A stretch of 64,000 nt of DNA from Corynebacterium hylobatis. GTDB lineage: Bacteria; Actinomycetota; Actinomycetes; Mycobacteriales; Mycobacteriaceae. The DNA is taken from positions 1 through 64,000 of the forward strand of contig NZ_RXHJ01000017.1 in the NCBI RefSeq assembly GCF_003955685.1, written 5' to 3'. Within the stretch, counting starts at the first letter, position 1, and each line of letters begins with the position of its first letter. This document shows positions 26,904 through 36,197 of the stretch, piece after piece. Position numbers and translations under genes: made by a program. The notes under the pieces are model-generated. The model was not told where the DNA came from. It did not search any database and saw only the letters and a list, made by a program, of their open reading frames with translations.

Positions 26904-27953
26904 TCACAGCTGCCCGAGAGCACCTTCCGGTGGTTCCAGGCCGAGGTGGCGCCAGGCGGCGGCGGTGGCCACCCGGCCCCGGCCGGTGCGGGCCACCAGT
27001 CCGGCACGGACCAGGTAGGGCTCGCAGACCTCCTCGACGGTGGCGGGCTCCTCGCCCACCGCGACAGCCAGGGTGTTCACCCCTACGGGCCCACCGCCGT
27101 GGCCGCGCACGAGGGCGGAGAGCACGGCGCGGTCGAGCCGGTCAAGGCCGAGCTCGTCAACGTCGAAGACCTGCAGGGCACCCTGCGCGGCGGCGAGGTC
27201 GATGTGGCCGTCGGCGTTGACCTCCGCGAAGTCCCGGACCCGGCGCAGCAGCCGGTTGGCGATACGCGGTGTCCCCCGCGAACGGGAGGCGATCTCCACG
27301 CCGGCATCCGGGTCCATCGTCACGTCGAGGATCCGGGCGGCACGGGTGACCACACGGGTGAGGTCCTCGACGTCATAGAACTCCATCTGGGCGGTGAAAC
27401 CGAAACGGTCACGCAGCGGCCCGGTGAGCATGCCGGAGCGGGTGGTCGCCCCCACCAGGGTGAACGGCGGAAGTTCCAGCGGGATGGAGGTGGCTCCGGG
27501 GCCCTTGCCCACGATGACGTCGATCCGGAAGTCCTCCATGGCCATGTAGAGCATCTCCTCCGCGGGGCGGGCGATGCGGTGGATCTCGTCGATGAACAGG
27601 ACGTCTCCCTCCGTGAGGTTGGAGAGCATGGCCGCCAGATCCCCTGCCCGTTCCAGCGCCGGACCGGAGGTCATGCGCAGGTTGGTGTTGAGCTCCTGCG
27701 CGATGATCATCGCCATCGTTGTCTTGCCCAACCCGGGCGGGCCCGAGAGCAGGACGTGGTCCGGGGTCACACCGCGGTTCTTCGCGCCGGTGAGCACGAG
27801 CGAGAGCTGGTCGCGGACCTTGGGCTGGCCGATGAACTCGTCCAGGCTGCGGGGGCGCAGCGTGGTCTCGGTGTCCTGCTCACCGGCCAGCACCTGCGTG
27901 TCGACGTCGCGTTCCTCCGGCAGCGCAAATTCCGTGCGTTCCATGTCACCCAT
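26904..27953 (-). CDS. ruvB: Holliday junction branch migration ATPase RuvB
   Basis: A 349-residue AAA+ ATPase. Walker A is GPPGLGKTT, Walker B is LFIDEIHR, sensor I is [10 protein letters not shown], and the arginine-finger region is [10 protein letters not shown] winged-helix C-terminal domain ends with the segment [17 protein letters not shown]. It drives branch migration of Holliday junctions together with RuvA. It is the last gene of the ruvC-ruvA-ruvB operon, eight bases after ruvA. Confidence 0.98.
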   Translation of the reverse strand: MGDMERTEFALPEERDVDTQVLAGEQDTETTLRPRSLDEFIGQPKVRDQLSLVLTGAKNRGVTPDHVLLSGPPGLGKTTMAMIIAQELNTNLRMTSGPALERAGDLAAMLSNLTEGDVLFIDEIHRIARPAEEMLYMAMEDFRIDVIVGKGPGATSIPLELPPFTLVGATTRSGMLTGPLRDRFGFTAQMEFYDVEDLTRVVTRAARILDVTMDPDAGVEIASRSRGTPRIANRLLRRVRDFAEVNADGHIDLAAAQGALQVFDVDELGLDRLDRAVLSALVRGHGGGPVGVNTLAVAVGEEPATVEEVCEPYLVRAGLVARTGRGRVATAAAWRHLGLEPPEGALGQL

Positions 27954-27960
27954 GACCCAC

Positions 27961-28569
27961 CTACTTCCGGCCGAGCTGGGTCAGGGCCGCGCGCAGGGCG
28001 GCGGCGGTGTCCAGGGCGGGGTTCTCCGCCAGCACGCCCTCCACGACCGGCTGGGCGACCCGGTCGGTGAAACCCAGTCCCAGGAGGGCCTCGGTCACCT
28101 GCTCGACGACGGCCTCAGCGGCGGTGGGCAGCTGGGGCGCGGGGGCATTCTCGTCCTCCGGCGCCGCGAAAGCGGCGACCTTGTCCTTGAGTTCGAGGAT
28201 GAGCCTCTCGGCCATCCGTTTGCCCACGCCCGGGATGCGCTGCAGGGCCTTGGCATCCTCCCCGGCGATGGCCTGGGACAGCTCCCCGGCGTTGAAGACG
28301 GACAGGCAGGCCACCGCCAGGCGCGGCCCCAGACCGGTGACCGTCTGCAGCAGGTGGAACATGCCGCGGTCCTCATCAGAGCTGAAACCATGGAGGATGT
28401 GGGCGTCCTCCCGCACGATGAGGCTGGTCAGGATCAGTGTCTCCTCGCCGCGCCGTAGCGTGGCCAGTGTGGCGGGGGTGGCCTCGACGCGGTAGCCCAC
28501 GCCGGCGCACTCGATGACGGCATGGTCCAGTCCGATGCCGATGACTGTGCCACGCAGGGAGGCGATCAT
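27961..28569 (-). CDS. ruvA: Holliday junction DNA-binding protein RuvA
   Basis: A 202-residue protein. The N-terminal OB fold ([13 protein letters not shown]) is followed by two helix-hairpin-helix motifs ([18 protein letters not shown] and [19 protein letters not shown]) and a C-terminal RuvB-binding domain (EALLGLGF). It binds the four-way junction and loads RuvB. The start ATG 28569 overlaps the ruvC stop by four bases. Confidence 0.97.
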   Translation of the reverse strand: MIASLRGTVIGIGLDHAVIECAGVGYRVEATPATLATLRRGEETLILTSLIVREDAHILHGFSSDEDRGMFHLLQTVTGLGPRLAVACLSVFNAGELSQAIAGEDAKALQRIPGVGKRMAERLILELKDKVAAFAAPEDENAPAPQLPTAAEAVVEQVTEALLGLGFTDRVAQPVVEGVLAENPALDTAAALRAALTQLGRK

Positions 28570-29102
28570 GATGTGGCTCCTTCGGAGTTGAGCAGGGCGG
28601 CGGTACGTGCCAGCAGCGGAGCACGCCAGCAGTGGCACACCGCCAGCGCCAGGGCATCGGCGGCGTCCGCCGGTTTCGGTGGTTCGGCCAGTCCCAGGAT
28701 CCGGGTGATCATGGTGGTCATCTGTTTCTTGTCGGCCCGACCATTGCCGGAGATGGCCTTCTTGACCTCAGAGGGTGTGTACATGTGCACCGGGATCCCC
28801 CGTTCCGCGGCCGCCAGGACAAGCACCCCGGAGGCGTGGGCGGTGTGGATGACCGTGGACACGTTGCCACGCTCGAAGACCCGCTCGACAGCGACAACAT
28901 CGGGACGGTAATCGTCCATCCACTGGTTGACCCCGGCGGACAGGCGTTTGAGCCGTTCGGGCAGCTCCGCGGTCGCCGGGGTACGTACGATGCCGACGGC
29001 GACCGGCAGCACCGACCGCCCCCGACCGGCCTGCACCACGGAGAGACCACACCGGGTCAGTCCCGGGTCAATGCCCATCACGCGCAGTCCTGCAAGACTC
29101 AA
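28566..29102 (-). CDS. ruvC: Crossover junction endodeoxyribonuclease RuvC
   Basis: A 178-residue resolvase with RNase H fold. The acidic catalytic residues appear as Asp12 ([10 protein letters not shown]), Glu73 (VERVFERGN), and Asp146 and Asp149 (PADAADALA). It cuts Holliday junctions. The start at 29102 is TTG; an in-frame GTG seven codons later, with GCAGGA upstream, is an equally good alternative. A TATAAG -10-like element lies upstream. It is the first gene of the ruvCAB operon. Confidence 0.96.
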   Translation of the reverse strand: MSLAGLRVMGIDPGLTRCGLSVVQAGRGRSVLPVAVGIVRTPATAELPERLKRLSAGVNQWMDDYRPDVVAVERVFERGNVSTVIHTAHASGVLVLAAAERGIPVHMYTPSEVKKAISGNGRADKKQMTTMITRILGLAEPPKPADAADALALAVCHCWRAPLLARTAALLNSEGATS

Positions 29103-29169
29103 ACCGCCGCCCGTACCTTTCTGTGTGACTTCACCCCCAACTTATAGCACACATGTCCGAAAAGTGGAC

Positions 29170-29922
29170 TCAGGCGTCCAGCGCGGCGATGACCTCATCG
29201 GACAGGTCCATGTTGGTGTACACGTCCTGAACATCATCGGAGTCCTCGAGGGCGTCGATGAGCTTGATCATCTTCTTCGCGCCCTCAAGGTCCAGCGGGA
29301 CCTCGACGGAGGCACGGAAGTCCTGGTCGGAGTCGTCGACCTCGATGCCGGCCTCCTCCAGCGCGGTCTTGACGGCCGGGATGTCGGTGGGTGCACAGAC
29401 GATCTCGAATTTCTCACCCAGGTCGTTGACTTCCTCGGCGCCGGCGTCAAGCACTGCCATGAGGACGTCATCCTCGGTGAGCTCACCCTTGTCCACCAGG
29501 ACGATGCCGGTGCGGGTGAACAGGTAGGCGACGGAACCGGACTCGCCCAGGTTGCCGCCGTTCTTGGTCATGGCGGTGCGCACCTCGGTGGCGGCACGGT
29601 TGCGGTTGTCCGTCAGGCACTCGATGAGGACAGCCACACCGTTGGGGCCGTAACCCTCGTAGGTGATGTTCTCCCAGTTCGCGCCGCCGCCCTCTTCACC
29701 GGCACCGCGCTTGCGGGCACGCTCGATGTTGTCGTTGGGGACGGAGGCCTTCTTGGCCTTGCGGATCATGTCGTCCAGCGTCGGGTTGCCGGCCGGGTCA
29801 CCGCCGCCGATGCGCGCAGCGACCTCGATCGCCTTGATCGCCTTCGCCCATTCCTTGCTGCGCTTCGCGTCGTTCGCAGCCTTCTTGTGCTTCGTGGTCG
29901 CCCACTTTGAGTGGCCTGCCAT
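29170..29922 (-). CDS. YebC/PmpR-family protein
   Basis: A 250-residue protein. It opens with [21 protein letters not shown] and contains [10 protein letters not shown] and [14 protein letters not shown], the family hallmarks. Members act as transcriptional regulators, or on ribosomes to relieve stalling at difficult sequences. In actinobacteria it is typically found beside ruvC, as here. The start ATG 29922 has AAAGGGA. Its promoter has a perfect TATAAT box covered by an inverted repeat at 30023-30048, so it is probably regulated separately from the upstream gene. Confidence 0.93.
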   Translation of the reverse strand: MAGHSKWATTKHKKAANDAKRSKEWAKAIKAIEVAARIGGGDPAGNPTLDDMIRKAKKASVPNDNIERARKRGAGEEGGGANWENITYEGYGPNGVAVLIECLTDNRNRAATEVRTAMTKNGGNLGESGSVAYLFTRTGIVLVDKGELTEDDVLMAVLDAGAEEVNDLGEKFEIVCAPTDIPAVKTALEEAGIEVDDSDQDFRASVEVPLDLEGAKKMIKLIDALEDSDDVQDVYTNMDLSDEVIAALDA

Positions 29923-30022
29923 CAGATCCCTTTCTTTCTGCCCCGTCTGATTCCCGTTGCACTCTCAACCCCGACGGGCGAGGGAGCGGGCAGTACGGAA
30001 TCGGCGGGGACGTCGGCTGACT

Positions 30023-30048
30023 TGACCTGCCTGATTATACGCAGGTCA
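30023..30048 (-). promoter_or_regulatory. TATAAT promoter overlapped by an 8-10-8 inverted repeat
   Basis: TGACCTGC (30023-30030) and GCAGGTCA (30041-30048) are perfect inverted arms around ten bases that contain the -10 hexamer TATAAT on the minus strand (30034-30039). A protein bound here would block the polymerase. The promoter reads toward yebC, with a leader of about 105 bases. Confidence 0.6.
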
Positions 30049-30061
30049 CCAAATTGCCCGG

Positions 30062-30922
30062 CTATTTCGACGTGGCCTTCCGTGTCGGGATCACCTCGCC
30101 GCCCTCCCGCAGGGTGCGGGTGAGGCCTTCCTGGGTGACCACGGCAACCAGATTTCCCGCCCGGTCGAAGATACGCCCGTGGGTCAGGGCGCGCCCCCCG
30201 TGGGCGGACGGCGAGACCTGGTCGTAGAGCAGCCACTCGTCAGCGCGGAAGGGGCGCAGGAACCACATTGCGTGGTCCAGGCTGGCCATCTGTGCCTTGT
30301 GGTCCGGGTGCGGCACCATCGCGGAGTGCAGCAGCGTCATGTCCGACATGTAGGCCAGGGTGCAGATGTGGAAGGTCTCGTCGTCAGGGAGCGGGCGTCG
30401 GGACCGGAACCACACCACCTGCTGGCCCGGGGAGTATTTATCGTGCTCGTAGTCCGTGGCGGGCACGACGTGGATGTCCCAGTCGCCCCACTCCTCCAGC
30501 AGCGCGCGGGAGGAGACCGGCAGGGTCGAGCCGTCCTGCGCCAGTTCCTCGGGGCCCGGCACGTCCCGCATGATGGCGGAGTGCTCCGGGCCTGCGTCGT
30601 CCCGCCGGTGGAAGCTGGCCTGCATGGAGAAGATGGTCTCCCCGTCCTGGACGGCCCGGACCTGGCGGGAAGCGAAGCTGCCACCGTCGCGGATCCGGTC
30701 GACGAGGAAGATGGTGGGGTCCGCCGCCTTGCCGGGGGCCACGAAATAACCGTGCAGGGAGTGGACCGTCAGGTCCCTCTCAATCGTCTCTGTGGCGGCA
30801 ACCAGAGCCTGCGCCGCCACCTGCCCGCCGAAGGTGCGCGGAAGCTTCGATTCCGCCGCAGGGCCGCGGAAGATGTCGCGGTCGATCCGCTCCAGCCCGA
30901 GGATGTGCTCGATCTGACTCAA
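30062..30922 (-). CDS. tesB: Acyl-CoA thioesterase II (TesB type)
   Basis: A 286-residue double hot-dog thioesterase that hydrolyses acyl-CoA to free acid and CoA. Features are RTFGGQVAAQALVAA near the N-terminus, VHSLHGYFVAPG, and near the C-terminus LDHAMWFLRPFRADEWLLYD. The start TTG 30922 follows AAAGGGA and gives the normal family length; the longer open frame upstream is not supported. In mycobacteria tesB2 lies between pdxS and pdxT; here pdxT is absent. Confidence 0.92.
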   Translation of the reverse strand: MSQIEHILGLERIDRDIFRGPAAESKLPRTFGGQVAAQALVAATETIERDLTVHSLHGYFVAPGKAADPTIFLVDRIRDGGSFASRQVRAVQDGETIFSMQASFHRRDDAGPEHSAIMRDVPGPEELAQDGSTLPVSSRALLEEWGDWDIHVVPATDYEHDKYSPGQQVVWFRSRRPLPDDETFHICTLAYMSDMTLLHSAMVPHPDHKAQMASLDHAMWFLRPFRADEWLLYDQVSPSAHGGRALTHGRIFDRAGNLVAVVTQEGLTRTLREGGEVIPTRKATSK

Positions 30923-31013
30923 TGTGTCCCTTTCCCAGCCGGTCGTTGCCCCTGAAACTCTACCCAGGTGGCCGACTGTCCCGTTTTCCCGCCCACCGGT
31001 AGCATCAGCCCTC

Positions 31014-31526
31014 ATGAGCACGATCTCCCCGACCGAGACCACCACCCGCCTGACCCCCAAGACGTTCCACCGCTTCGCCGCTCTCACGGAGATGGTGACC
31101 TGGTCGCTGCTGATCATCGGCATGGCCCTGAAGTACTCCGGCACCACCGACGCCGTCATGCCCTTCGCGGGCGGCATCCACGGCTTCGGTTTCCTCACCT
31201 TCGCGGCCATCACCACCCTGCTGTGGATCAACAACCGCTGGTCCCCGGCCCAGGGCATCGTCGGGCTGGGTGTGTCGATCATCCCGTTCGCAGCCTGGCC
31301 CTTCACCATGTGGGCTGACCGGAAGGGCCTGCTGGATGGTGGCTGGCGTTTCGCCGACACCACCGGGGAGCCCCGTAACCTGCCGGAGAAGGTCCTGGCC
31401 CAGTTCGTACGCCGTCCGGCACGCTCCATCATCATCCTGCTGATCGTCATCGCCGTTGTCTTCACGGCGCTGCTGCTCATCGGGCAGCCCTATGATCCGG
31501 ACGCCATCGCGGACCGCGTCAACTGA
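31014..31526 (+). CDS. DUF3817-type integral membrane protein
   Basis: A 170-residue protein with four hydrophobic segments: WSLLIIGMALKY, GFGFLTFAAITTLLW, a third around VGLGVSIIPFAAWPFTMW, and the C-terminal SIIILLIVIAVVFTALLLIG. The FHRFAALTEMVTW start and the IHGFGF motif fit the DUF3817 (YdzA-like) family, function unknown. TAGCAT lies eight bases before the ATG, so it is probably leaderless. It is divergent from tesB and ends at a strong bidirectional terminator. Confidence 0.75.
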   Translation: MSTISPTETTTRLTPKTFHRFAALTEMVTWSLLIIGMALKYSGTTDAVMPFAGGIHGFGFLTFAAITTLLWINNRWSPAQGIVGLGVSIIPFAAWPFTMWADRKGLLDGGWRFADTTGEPRNLPEKVLAQFVRRPARSIIILLIVIAVVFTALLLIGQPYDPDAIADRVN

Positions 31527-31535
31527 TCCGGGCAG

Positions 31536-31575
31536 AAAAAAATCCACGTACCGTTCCCGGTACGTGGATTTTTTT
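31536..31575. terminator. Bidirectional rho-independent terminator
   Basis: A 17-bp perfect stem (31536-31552 with 31559-31575) contains ATCCACGTACC and has A7 on one side and T7 on the other, so it serves both converging genes (the DUF3817 gene and pdxS). Confidence 0.93.
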
Positions 31576-31593
31576 GTCGGTGCTGCGCCGGAG

Positions 31594-32478
31594 CTACCAG
31601 CCGCGCTCGGAGAGGCGGTGCGGGACCGGGATGTCGTCGACGTTGATGCCGACCATGGCCTCACCCAGGCCACGGGAGACGTCGGCGACGATGGCCGGGT
31701 CCAGGTAGTTCTGGGTGGCCCTGACGATGGCCCGGGCGCGCTGTTCCGGGTTGCCGGACTTGAAGATGCCGGAGCCGACGAACACACCGTCGGCGCCCAG
31801 CTGCATCATCATGGCGGCATCGGCCGGGGTGGCGATACCGCCGGCGGTGAACAGCGGCACCGGCAGCCTGCCCTCGCGGGCGACCTCGACGACCAGGTCG
31901 TAGGGGGCCTGCAGCTCCTTGGCGGCGACGTAGAGCTCGTCCTCGGCCATGGAGGTCAGGCGGTTGATCTCCGCGCGGATGGTGCGGATGTGGGTGACGG
32001 CGTTGGAGACGTCACCGGTGCCGGCCTCACCCTTGGAACGGATCATGGCGGCACCCTCGTTGATGCGGCGCAGGGCCTCACCGAGGTTGGTGGCACCGCA
32101 CACGAAGGGGGTCTCGAAGGCGAATTTGTCGATGTGGTTGGCATAGTCGGCCGGGGTGAGCACCTCGGATTCGTCGATGAAGTCGACGCCGAGGGACTGC
32201 AGCACCTGGGCCTCCACGAAGTGCCCGATGCGGGCCTTGGCCATGACCGGGACGGTGGCGGCGGCGATGATGCCGTCGATCATGTCGGGGTCGGACATGC
32301 GGGAGACGCCGCCCTGGGCGCGGATGTCCGCGGGGACCCGCTCCAGCGCCATGACGGCGATGGCACCGGCCTCCTGGGCGATCTCCGCCTGCTCGGGGGT
32401 GACGACATCCATGATGACGCCGCCCTTGAACTGCTCCGCGAAGCCGCGCCTGGCGCGGCCGGTGGTGTTGATGGTCAC
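31594..32478 (-). CDS. pdxS: Pyridoxal 5'-phosphate synthase subunit PdxS
   Basis: A 294-residue (beta/alpha)8 enzyme building PLP from ribose 5-phosphate, glyceraldehyde 3-phosphate and ammonia. Catalytic Lys81 ([10 protein letters not shown]) and Lys149 ([10 protein letters not shown]) are present, as is the phosphate site [13 protein letters not shown]. It needs the glutaminase PdxT for ammonia, but no pdxT gene is beside it or elsewhere in the window. The start is GTG 32478 with AGGAG ten bases upstream. Confidence 0.97.
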   Translation of the reverse strand: MTINTTGRARRGFAEQFKGGVIMDVVTPEQAEIAQEAGAIAVMALERVPADIRAQGGVSRMSDPDMIDGIIAAATVPVMAKARIGHFVEAQVLQSLGVDFIDESEVLTPADYANHIDKFAFETPFVCGATNLGEALRRINEGAAMIRSKGEAGTGDVSNAVTHIRTIRAEINRLTSMAEDELYVAAKELQAPYDLVVEVAREGRLPVPLFTAGGIATPADAAMMMQLGADGVFVGSGIFKSGNPEQRARAIVRATQNYLDPAIVADVSRGLGEAMVGINVDDIPVPHRLSERGW

Positions 32479-32592
32479 AGTGGGTCTGCTCCTGTTCGCG
32501 ATTTAACCTCTTGCACCGAAAACCTTAGGCTCTCACCGGGGGCGCGGGTTAATTGCCCTGTGTTTACATTCGGGGCGGGTTAGGATCACCGG

Positions 32593-33846
32593 GTGCGCAG
32601 ATTCTCCTCGGTCCCCCTGGTGTGGTTCGGTTGGGTGGCGGCCCGCCTGATTCTCGCCGGCATGATCCTGGTGGAATCTCATCCGCTCGGCGACGTGCGC
32701 TACTACCATTCGGGCCTGTTCGGCACCGATCCCACAGCCATGACGGAGTACCCGGACGCCGGGGTGTGGCCGCTGCGTCTGCTCGGCGCCCTCACCGGCC
32801 CGGAGATGACCGGTTTCCTCATCGGTTTCGGCGTGATGATGATGCTTGTCGACGCCGCCTTCCTCACCCTCCTCCTGTCAGTCGGCGGCACGCGCCGCTT
32901 CGCGGCCGCGTGGTTCTGGGTCTGTTTCGGACTGGCGGCCGGGCATGTGTTCTGGCTGCGGCTGGACCTGTTCCCGGCGATCCTGGTGGGGCTGTTCGCG
33001 GCGCTGCTGTTCACCCGCCCTGCGGTGGGTGCCGCGGTGCTCGCGCTGGCCACGGCCGTGAAGCTGTGGCCCGGGGTGCTCGCCGCCGGTCTGGTCGGGG
33101 GTCTGCGCCGGGGTGCGACCTGGCTGCGGGTGTTCACCTTCACCTTCACACTGGTGGCCCTGGCGGGGATCACCTGGTGGACCTCAGGGCTGCCCCGGCT
33201 GCTCAACCCCCTGGACTACCAGGGCGGGCGCGGCATCCAGATCGAGTCGCTCGCGGCCACACCCTTCCTCATCAACGCCCACAACCGGCCGGGTGAATAC
33301 TGGATCGGGTTCGCGGCGTCGAAGAGTTTCGAGATCTCCGGCCCGGGCACCGACGTGGCCGTCCTGGTCACCGACTGGGCGATGGTCGCGGTACTGCTGG
33401 CCGCGGTAGCCTGGGCCGGCTGGAACCTGGTGGCCGACCGCTGGCGGCCCCTGCGGACCGTGGCCTTCTCCCTGCTGCTCGTGCTGCTGCTGCTCGTGAC
33501 CAACAAGGTCTTCTCCCCGCAGTACATCGTGTGGCTGGGACCGCTGCTGGCGGTGTGCCTGTACGTCACCCGGTCCCGGCTGGTGCAGGTGATGGCGGTG
33601 CTCACGGTCATCGCCGCGGCGCTCGGCACGTGGGTGTACCCCTTCCACTACGACGCGCTGTGGGCCGACCCCGCGACGGCGGGCACGGAGATCACAGTCC
33701 TGGCGGTGCGCAACGGCATCATCGTCGTGCTCACCCTGCTGGCCGCGACGTGGCTGGTGCTGCAGTCCCGGCGCGGTCGGGGGTTCAGGAGCGGTACTCG
33801 AAGAATTCCGGCAGCGGCGCAGTCCCCCCGAGACGAAACACCCTGA
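32593..33846 (+). CDS. GT87/GT-C family polyprenol-phosphate-dependent glycosyltransferase
   Basis: A 417-residue membrane protein with about ten hydrophobic segments. The first extracytoplasmic loop carries GDVRYYHSG, an acidic motif like that of GT-C mannosyltransferases, and WLRLDLFPAILVGL follows. Homologues in this position act in lipoarabinomannan or PIM synthesis using decaprenyl-phosphomannose; the exact product here is not known. The GTG start is six bases after TAGGAT (leaderless). Its 3' end overlaps the end of the convergent LemA-like gene by 62 bases. Confidence 0.75.
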   Translation: MRRFSSVPLVWFGWVAARLILAGMILVESHPLGDVRYYHSGLFGTDPTAMTEYPDAGVWPLRLLGALTGPEMTGFLIGFGVMMMLVDAAFLTLLLSVGGTRRFAAAWFWVCFGLAAGHVFWLRLDLFPAILVGLFAALLFTRPAVGAAVLALATAVKLWPGVLAAGLVGGLRRGATWLRVFTFTFTLVALAGITWWTSGLPRLLNPLDYQGGRGIQIESLAATPFLINAHNRPGEYWIGFAASKSFEISGPGTDVAVLVTDWAMVAVLLAAVAWAGWNLVADRWRPLRTVAFSLLLVLLLLVTNKVFSPQYIVWLGPLLAVCLYVTRSRLVQVMAVLTVIAAALGTWVYPFHYDALWADPATAGTEITVLAVRNGIIVVLTLLAATWLVLQSRRGRGFRSGTRRIPAAAQSPRDETP

Positions 33847-34234
33847 CCAGGGGCCGCAGCCGCAGGGCCCGGGTATCGGCCACCGCGTCGTTGTAGAAGC
33901 GGTGGGCCAGCTGGACGCGGACCTCGGCGTCGATGAGTCGGCCGGGCAGGTCGGGGCCCAATGGAACCAGCGCCTCGGAGAGCTGCCGTTCCCGGGTGGC
34001 GCGTTCCTCGAAGCTGCCGTGCACCAGGGGTTCGGTCTCCGCGGCCAGGGCCAGGGGCTGGGCCTCCGGCAGCAGGGCGGCGATGACGGCCGCACGGCGG
34101 TCCAGGGCCGCCTGCAGGGCTGCCAGGGCGGCATCGGTGCGGATGTGCAGCCGGTTGAGGCGCTGCGCGGTCTGGAAGGCCCACAGGGCCACGGCGGTGA
34201 GGATGACCGCCAGCAGAATCCACCAGATCATCAC
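33785..34234 (-). CDS. LemA-like membrane-anchored protein
   Basis: A 149-residue protein: an N-terminal membrane segment (IWWILLAVILTAVALWAF), then helical heptad-rich sequence, and near the C-terminus AHRFYNDAVADTRALRLR, similar to the conserved YNDAV segment of LemA proteins. It is shorter than classical LemA and the assignment is moderate. It overlaps pimA by four bases and is the last gene of the thrS-HIT-pgsA-patA-pimA operon. Confidence 0.65.
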   Translation of the reverse strand: MMIWWILLAVILTAVALWAFQTAQRLNRLHIRTDAALAALQAALDRRAAVIAALLPEAQPLALAAETEPLVHGSFEERATRERQLSEALVPLGPDLPGRLIDAEVRVQLAHRFYNDAVADTRALRLRPLVRVFRLGGTAPLPEFFEYRS

Positions 34235-35310
34235 TCCACCCCCACCGCGGTGCCGTCGGCGACGGTCTCGTAGACGGTGAGCACGTCCTGGGCGACGGTC
34301 TCCCAGTCGAAACGCCGGGCACGCTGCTCCCCCGCCGCGATGAGGCGGGCGCGGGTGGCGGGGTCGTCGACAAGCAGGCGCAGGGTGTCGGCCAGGGCCC
34401 GGGCACTGCCCATCTCGAAGAGGACACCCGCCTCCCCCATCACGGCGGCGAAGGCCTCGATGTCACTGGCCACGACCGCGCAGCCGGCGGCCATCGCCTC
34501 GACGAGCACGATGCCGAAGCTCTCGCCGCCGGTGTTGGGGGCGACGTAGATGTCGGCCCGGCCGAGGATGGCGGCCTTCTCCTCGTCGCTGACCCGGCCC
34601 ACGAAATCCACGCCGGGGACCTGGCGTGCCTTCCCGGCACCGATGACGGTGACACGGACCTCACGTTCCAGTAGTTCCAGGGCGCGCAGCAGGATGTCCA
34701 GCCCCTTGCGGGGTTCATCCAGGCGGCCGAGGAAGACGATCTCCACCGGCCCCTCCGACACAGCCGGCTGTTTGCGGGCGGCGGCGAAACGGGCGGTGTC
34801 CACCCCGTTGGGGATGAGCACCGGATCCCCGCCCAGCTGCTCGACCTGCCAGCGGCGCGCCATCTCGGAGACGGCGATCCCGCCGCGGACCTTCTCCAGC
34901 GCGGGCCGCAGCAGGGGGCGGACGAGCTGGAGGATGAAGGAGCCGGAGGAGGAGGCGTGGTAGGTGGCCACGATCGGTCCCCGCGCCATCCACAGGGCGG
35001 CCATGGAATAGCTCGGGGAATTCGGTTCGTGGATGTGCAGGACGTCGAAACGACCCCGGGTGATGAACTCCCGGATCCGTGCCCGCACGGCCGGTCCGAA
35101 GGAGAGCCGGGCGACGGAGCCGTTGTAGCGGATGGGGATGCTGCGCCCGCCGCGGGTGACGTAGTCGGGGACCTCGGTCTTCGCGGCTGCCGGCCCGAGG
35201 ACCTCGACGTGGTGGCCCAGACCGATGAGCACCTCAGCCAGGTCGAGGATGTGCGCCTGCACCCCGCCCGGGGCGTCGAAGGAGTACGGGCAGATGATGC
35301 CGATGCGCAC
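34231..35310 (-). CDS. pimA: Phosphatidylinositol alpha-mannosyltransferase PimA
   Basis: A 359-residue GT4 (GT-B fold) enzyme adding the first mannose from GDP-mannose to phosphatidylinositol at the inner face of the membrane. It starts with MRIGIICPYSFDAPGGVQAH, has HIHEPNSPSYSMAAL and the nucleotide-sugar EX7E region PNTGGESFGIVLVEAMAAG. The GTG 35310 start overlaps the patA stop by one base. The run pgsA-patA-pimA is the conserved PIM gene order. Confidence 0.94.
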   Translation of the reverse strand: MRIGIICPYSFDAPGGVQAHILDLAEVLIGLGHHVEVLGPAAAKTEVPDYVTRGGRSIPIRYNGSVARLSFGPAVRARIREFITRGRFDVLHIHEPNSPSYSMAALWMARGPIVATYHASSSGSFILQLVRPLLRPALEKVRGGIAVSEMARRWQVEQLGGDPVLIPNGVDTARFAAARKQPAVSEGPVEIVFLGRLDEPRKGLDILLRALELLEREVRVTVIGAGKARQVPGVDFVGRVSDEEKAAILGRADIYVAPNTGGESFGIVLVEAMAAGCAVVASDIEAFAAVMGEAGVLFEMGSARALADTLRLLVDDPATRARLIAAGEQRARRFDWETVAQDVLTVYETVADGTAVGVE

Positions 35311-36197
35311 TAGCGGCCACCCCGCCCGGGGTCCACGTCCGCCGGCCACAGCGGCTGCAGCATGTGCCAGTCCGCCGGGTGGGCGGCGATGTTCGCGGCG
35401 AAGCCGTCGGCGATGCGCTGGACCGTGTCCCCGAGGGTGTCCACCTCGATCTCCTCCGAGACCGACAGTCCCCAACCGTCACCAGGGAACCAGCAGTGCG
35501 CGACATGCAGCGCGGCACCGGTGTCCAGGGCCAGCTGCGCGGGGCCGGCGGGCATGGTGGTCTCCTCGCCGAAGAACTCGACCGGCACGCCGCGGCGTTT
35601 CAGGTCACGCTCCCCCAGTAGCGCGACGGTCCCACCGTCCTCCAGCACCCGGCGCAGACGCGGGTACGGCGGGGTCCCGCCGGCATGCGCGAGCACCTCG
35701 AAACCGAGTGATTCGCGGAAGTCCACGAAGGCGTCGTAGAGCACCTCCGGCTTCAGCCGCTCGGCAACGGTGGTGAAAGGACCGTAGTGGCGTACCACGA
35801 ACAGTCCGGCCATGTCCCAGTTGCCGGAGTGCGGCAGCGCGAGCACCACCCCCCGGCCGGAGCTGAGGGAGGCCTCGAGGTGCTCACGTCCCTCCATCCC
35901 GGCCATCAGACGGGCGCCGAGATCCGGGTCATCCTTGATGGCGGGCAGACGGAAGGCCTCCCGCCAGTAGCGCGCGTAGGACCGTACGGAATCCCGCACC
36001 AGCTCTGCGGTGACGTTCTCCGCACCCACGACCCGGCTCAGGTTGCGCCGCAGCATCTCCATCCCGCGGCCGTGGTCGGAGGCCAGGTCCGCGCCGGCGG
36101 TGAACACAGCGTCCGCGAACCGGTCCGGCATGTGGCGGACCAGCCGCCACCCCGCCAGGTATCCCAGTGCCGCCGGATCCAGGTCCCGGATGCTCAT
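35310..36197 (-). CDS. patA: Phosphatidylinositol mannoside acyltransferase (PatA-like)
   Basis: A 295-residue LpxL/HtrB-superfamily acyltransferase. The HX4D catalytic motif is in LPHSGNWDMAG, and RDLKRRGVPVEFFGEETTMP matches the second conserved block. It transfers a fatty acid to the mannose of PIM at the cytosolic membrane face. Its start overlaps the pgsA stop by four bases. It is encoded between pgsA and pimA, which supports the role. Confidence 0.92.
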   Translation of the reverse strand: MSIRDLDPAALGYLAGWRLVRHMPDRFADAVFTAGADLASDHGRGMEMLRRNLSRVVGAENVTAELVRDSVRSYARYWREAFRLPAIKDDPDLGARLMAGMEGREHLEASLSSGRGVVLALPHSGNWDMAGLFVVRHYGPFTTVAERLKPEVLYDAFVDFRESLGFEVLAHAGGTPPYPRLRRVLEDGGTVALLGERDLKRRGVPVEFFGEETTMPAGPAQLALDTGAALHVAHCWFPGDGWGLSVSEEIEVDTLGDTVQRIADGFAANIAAHPADWHMLQPLWPADVDPGRGGR

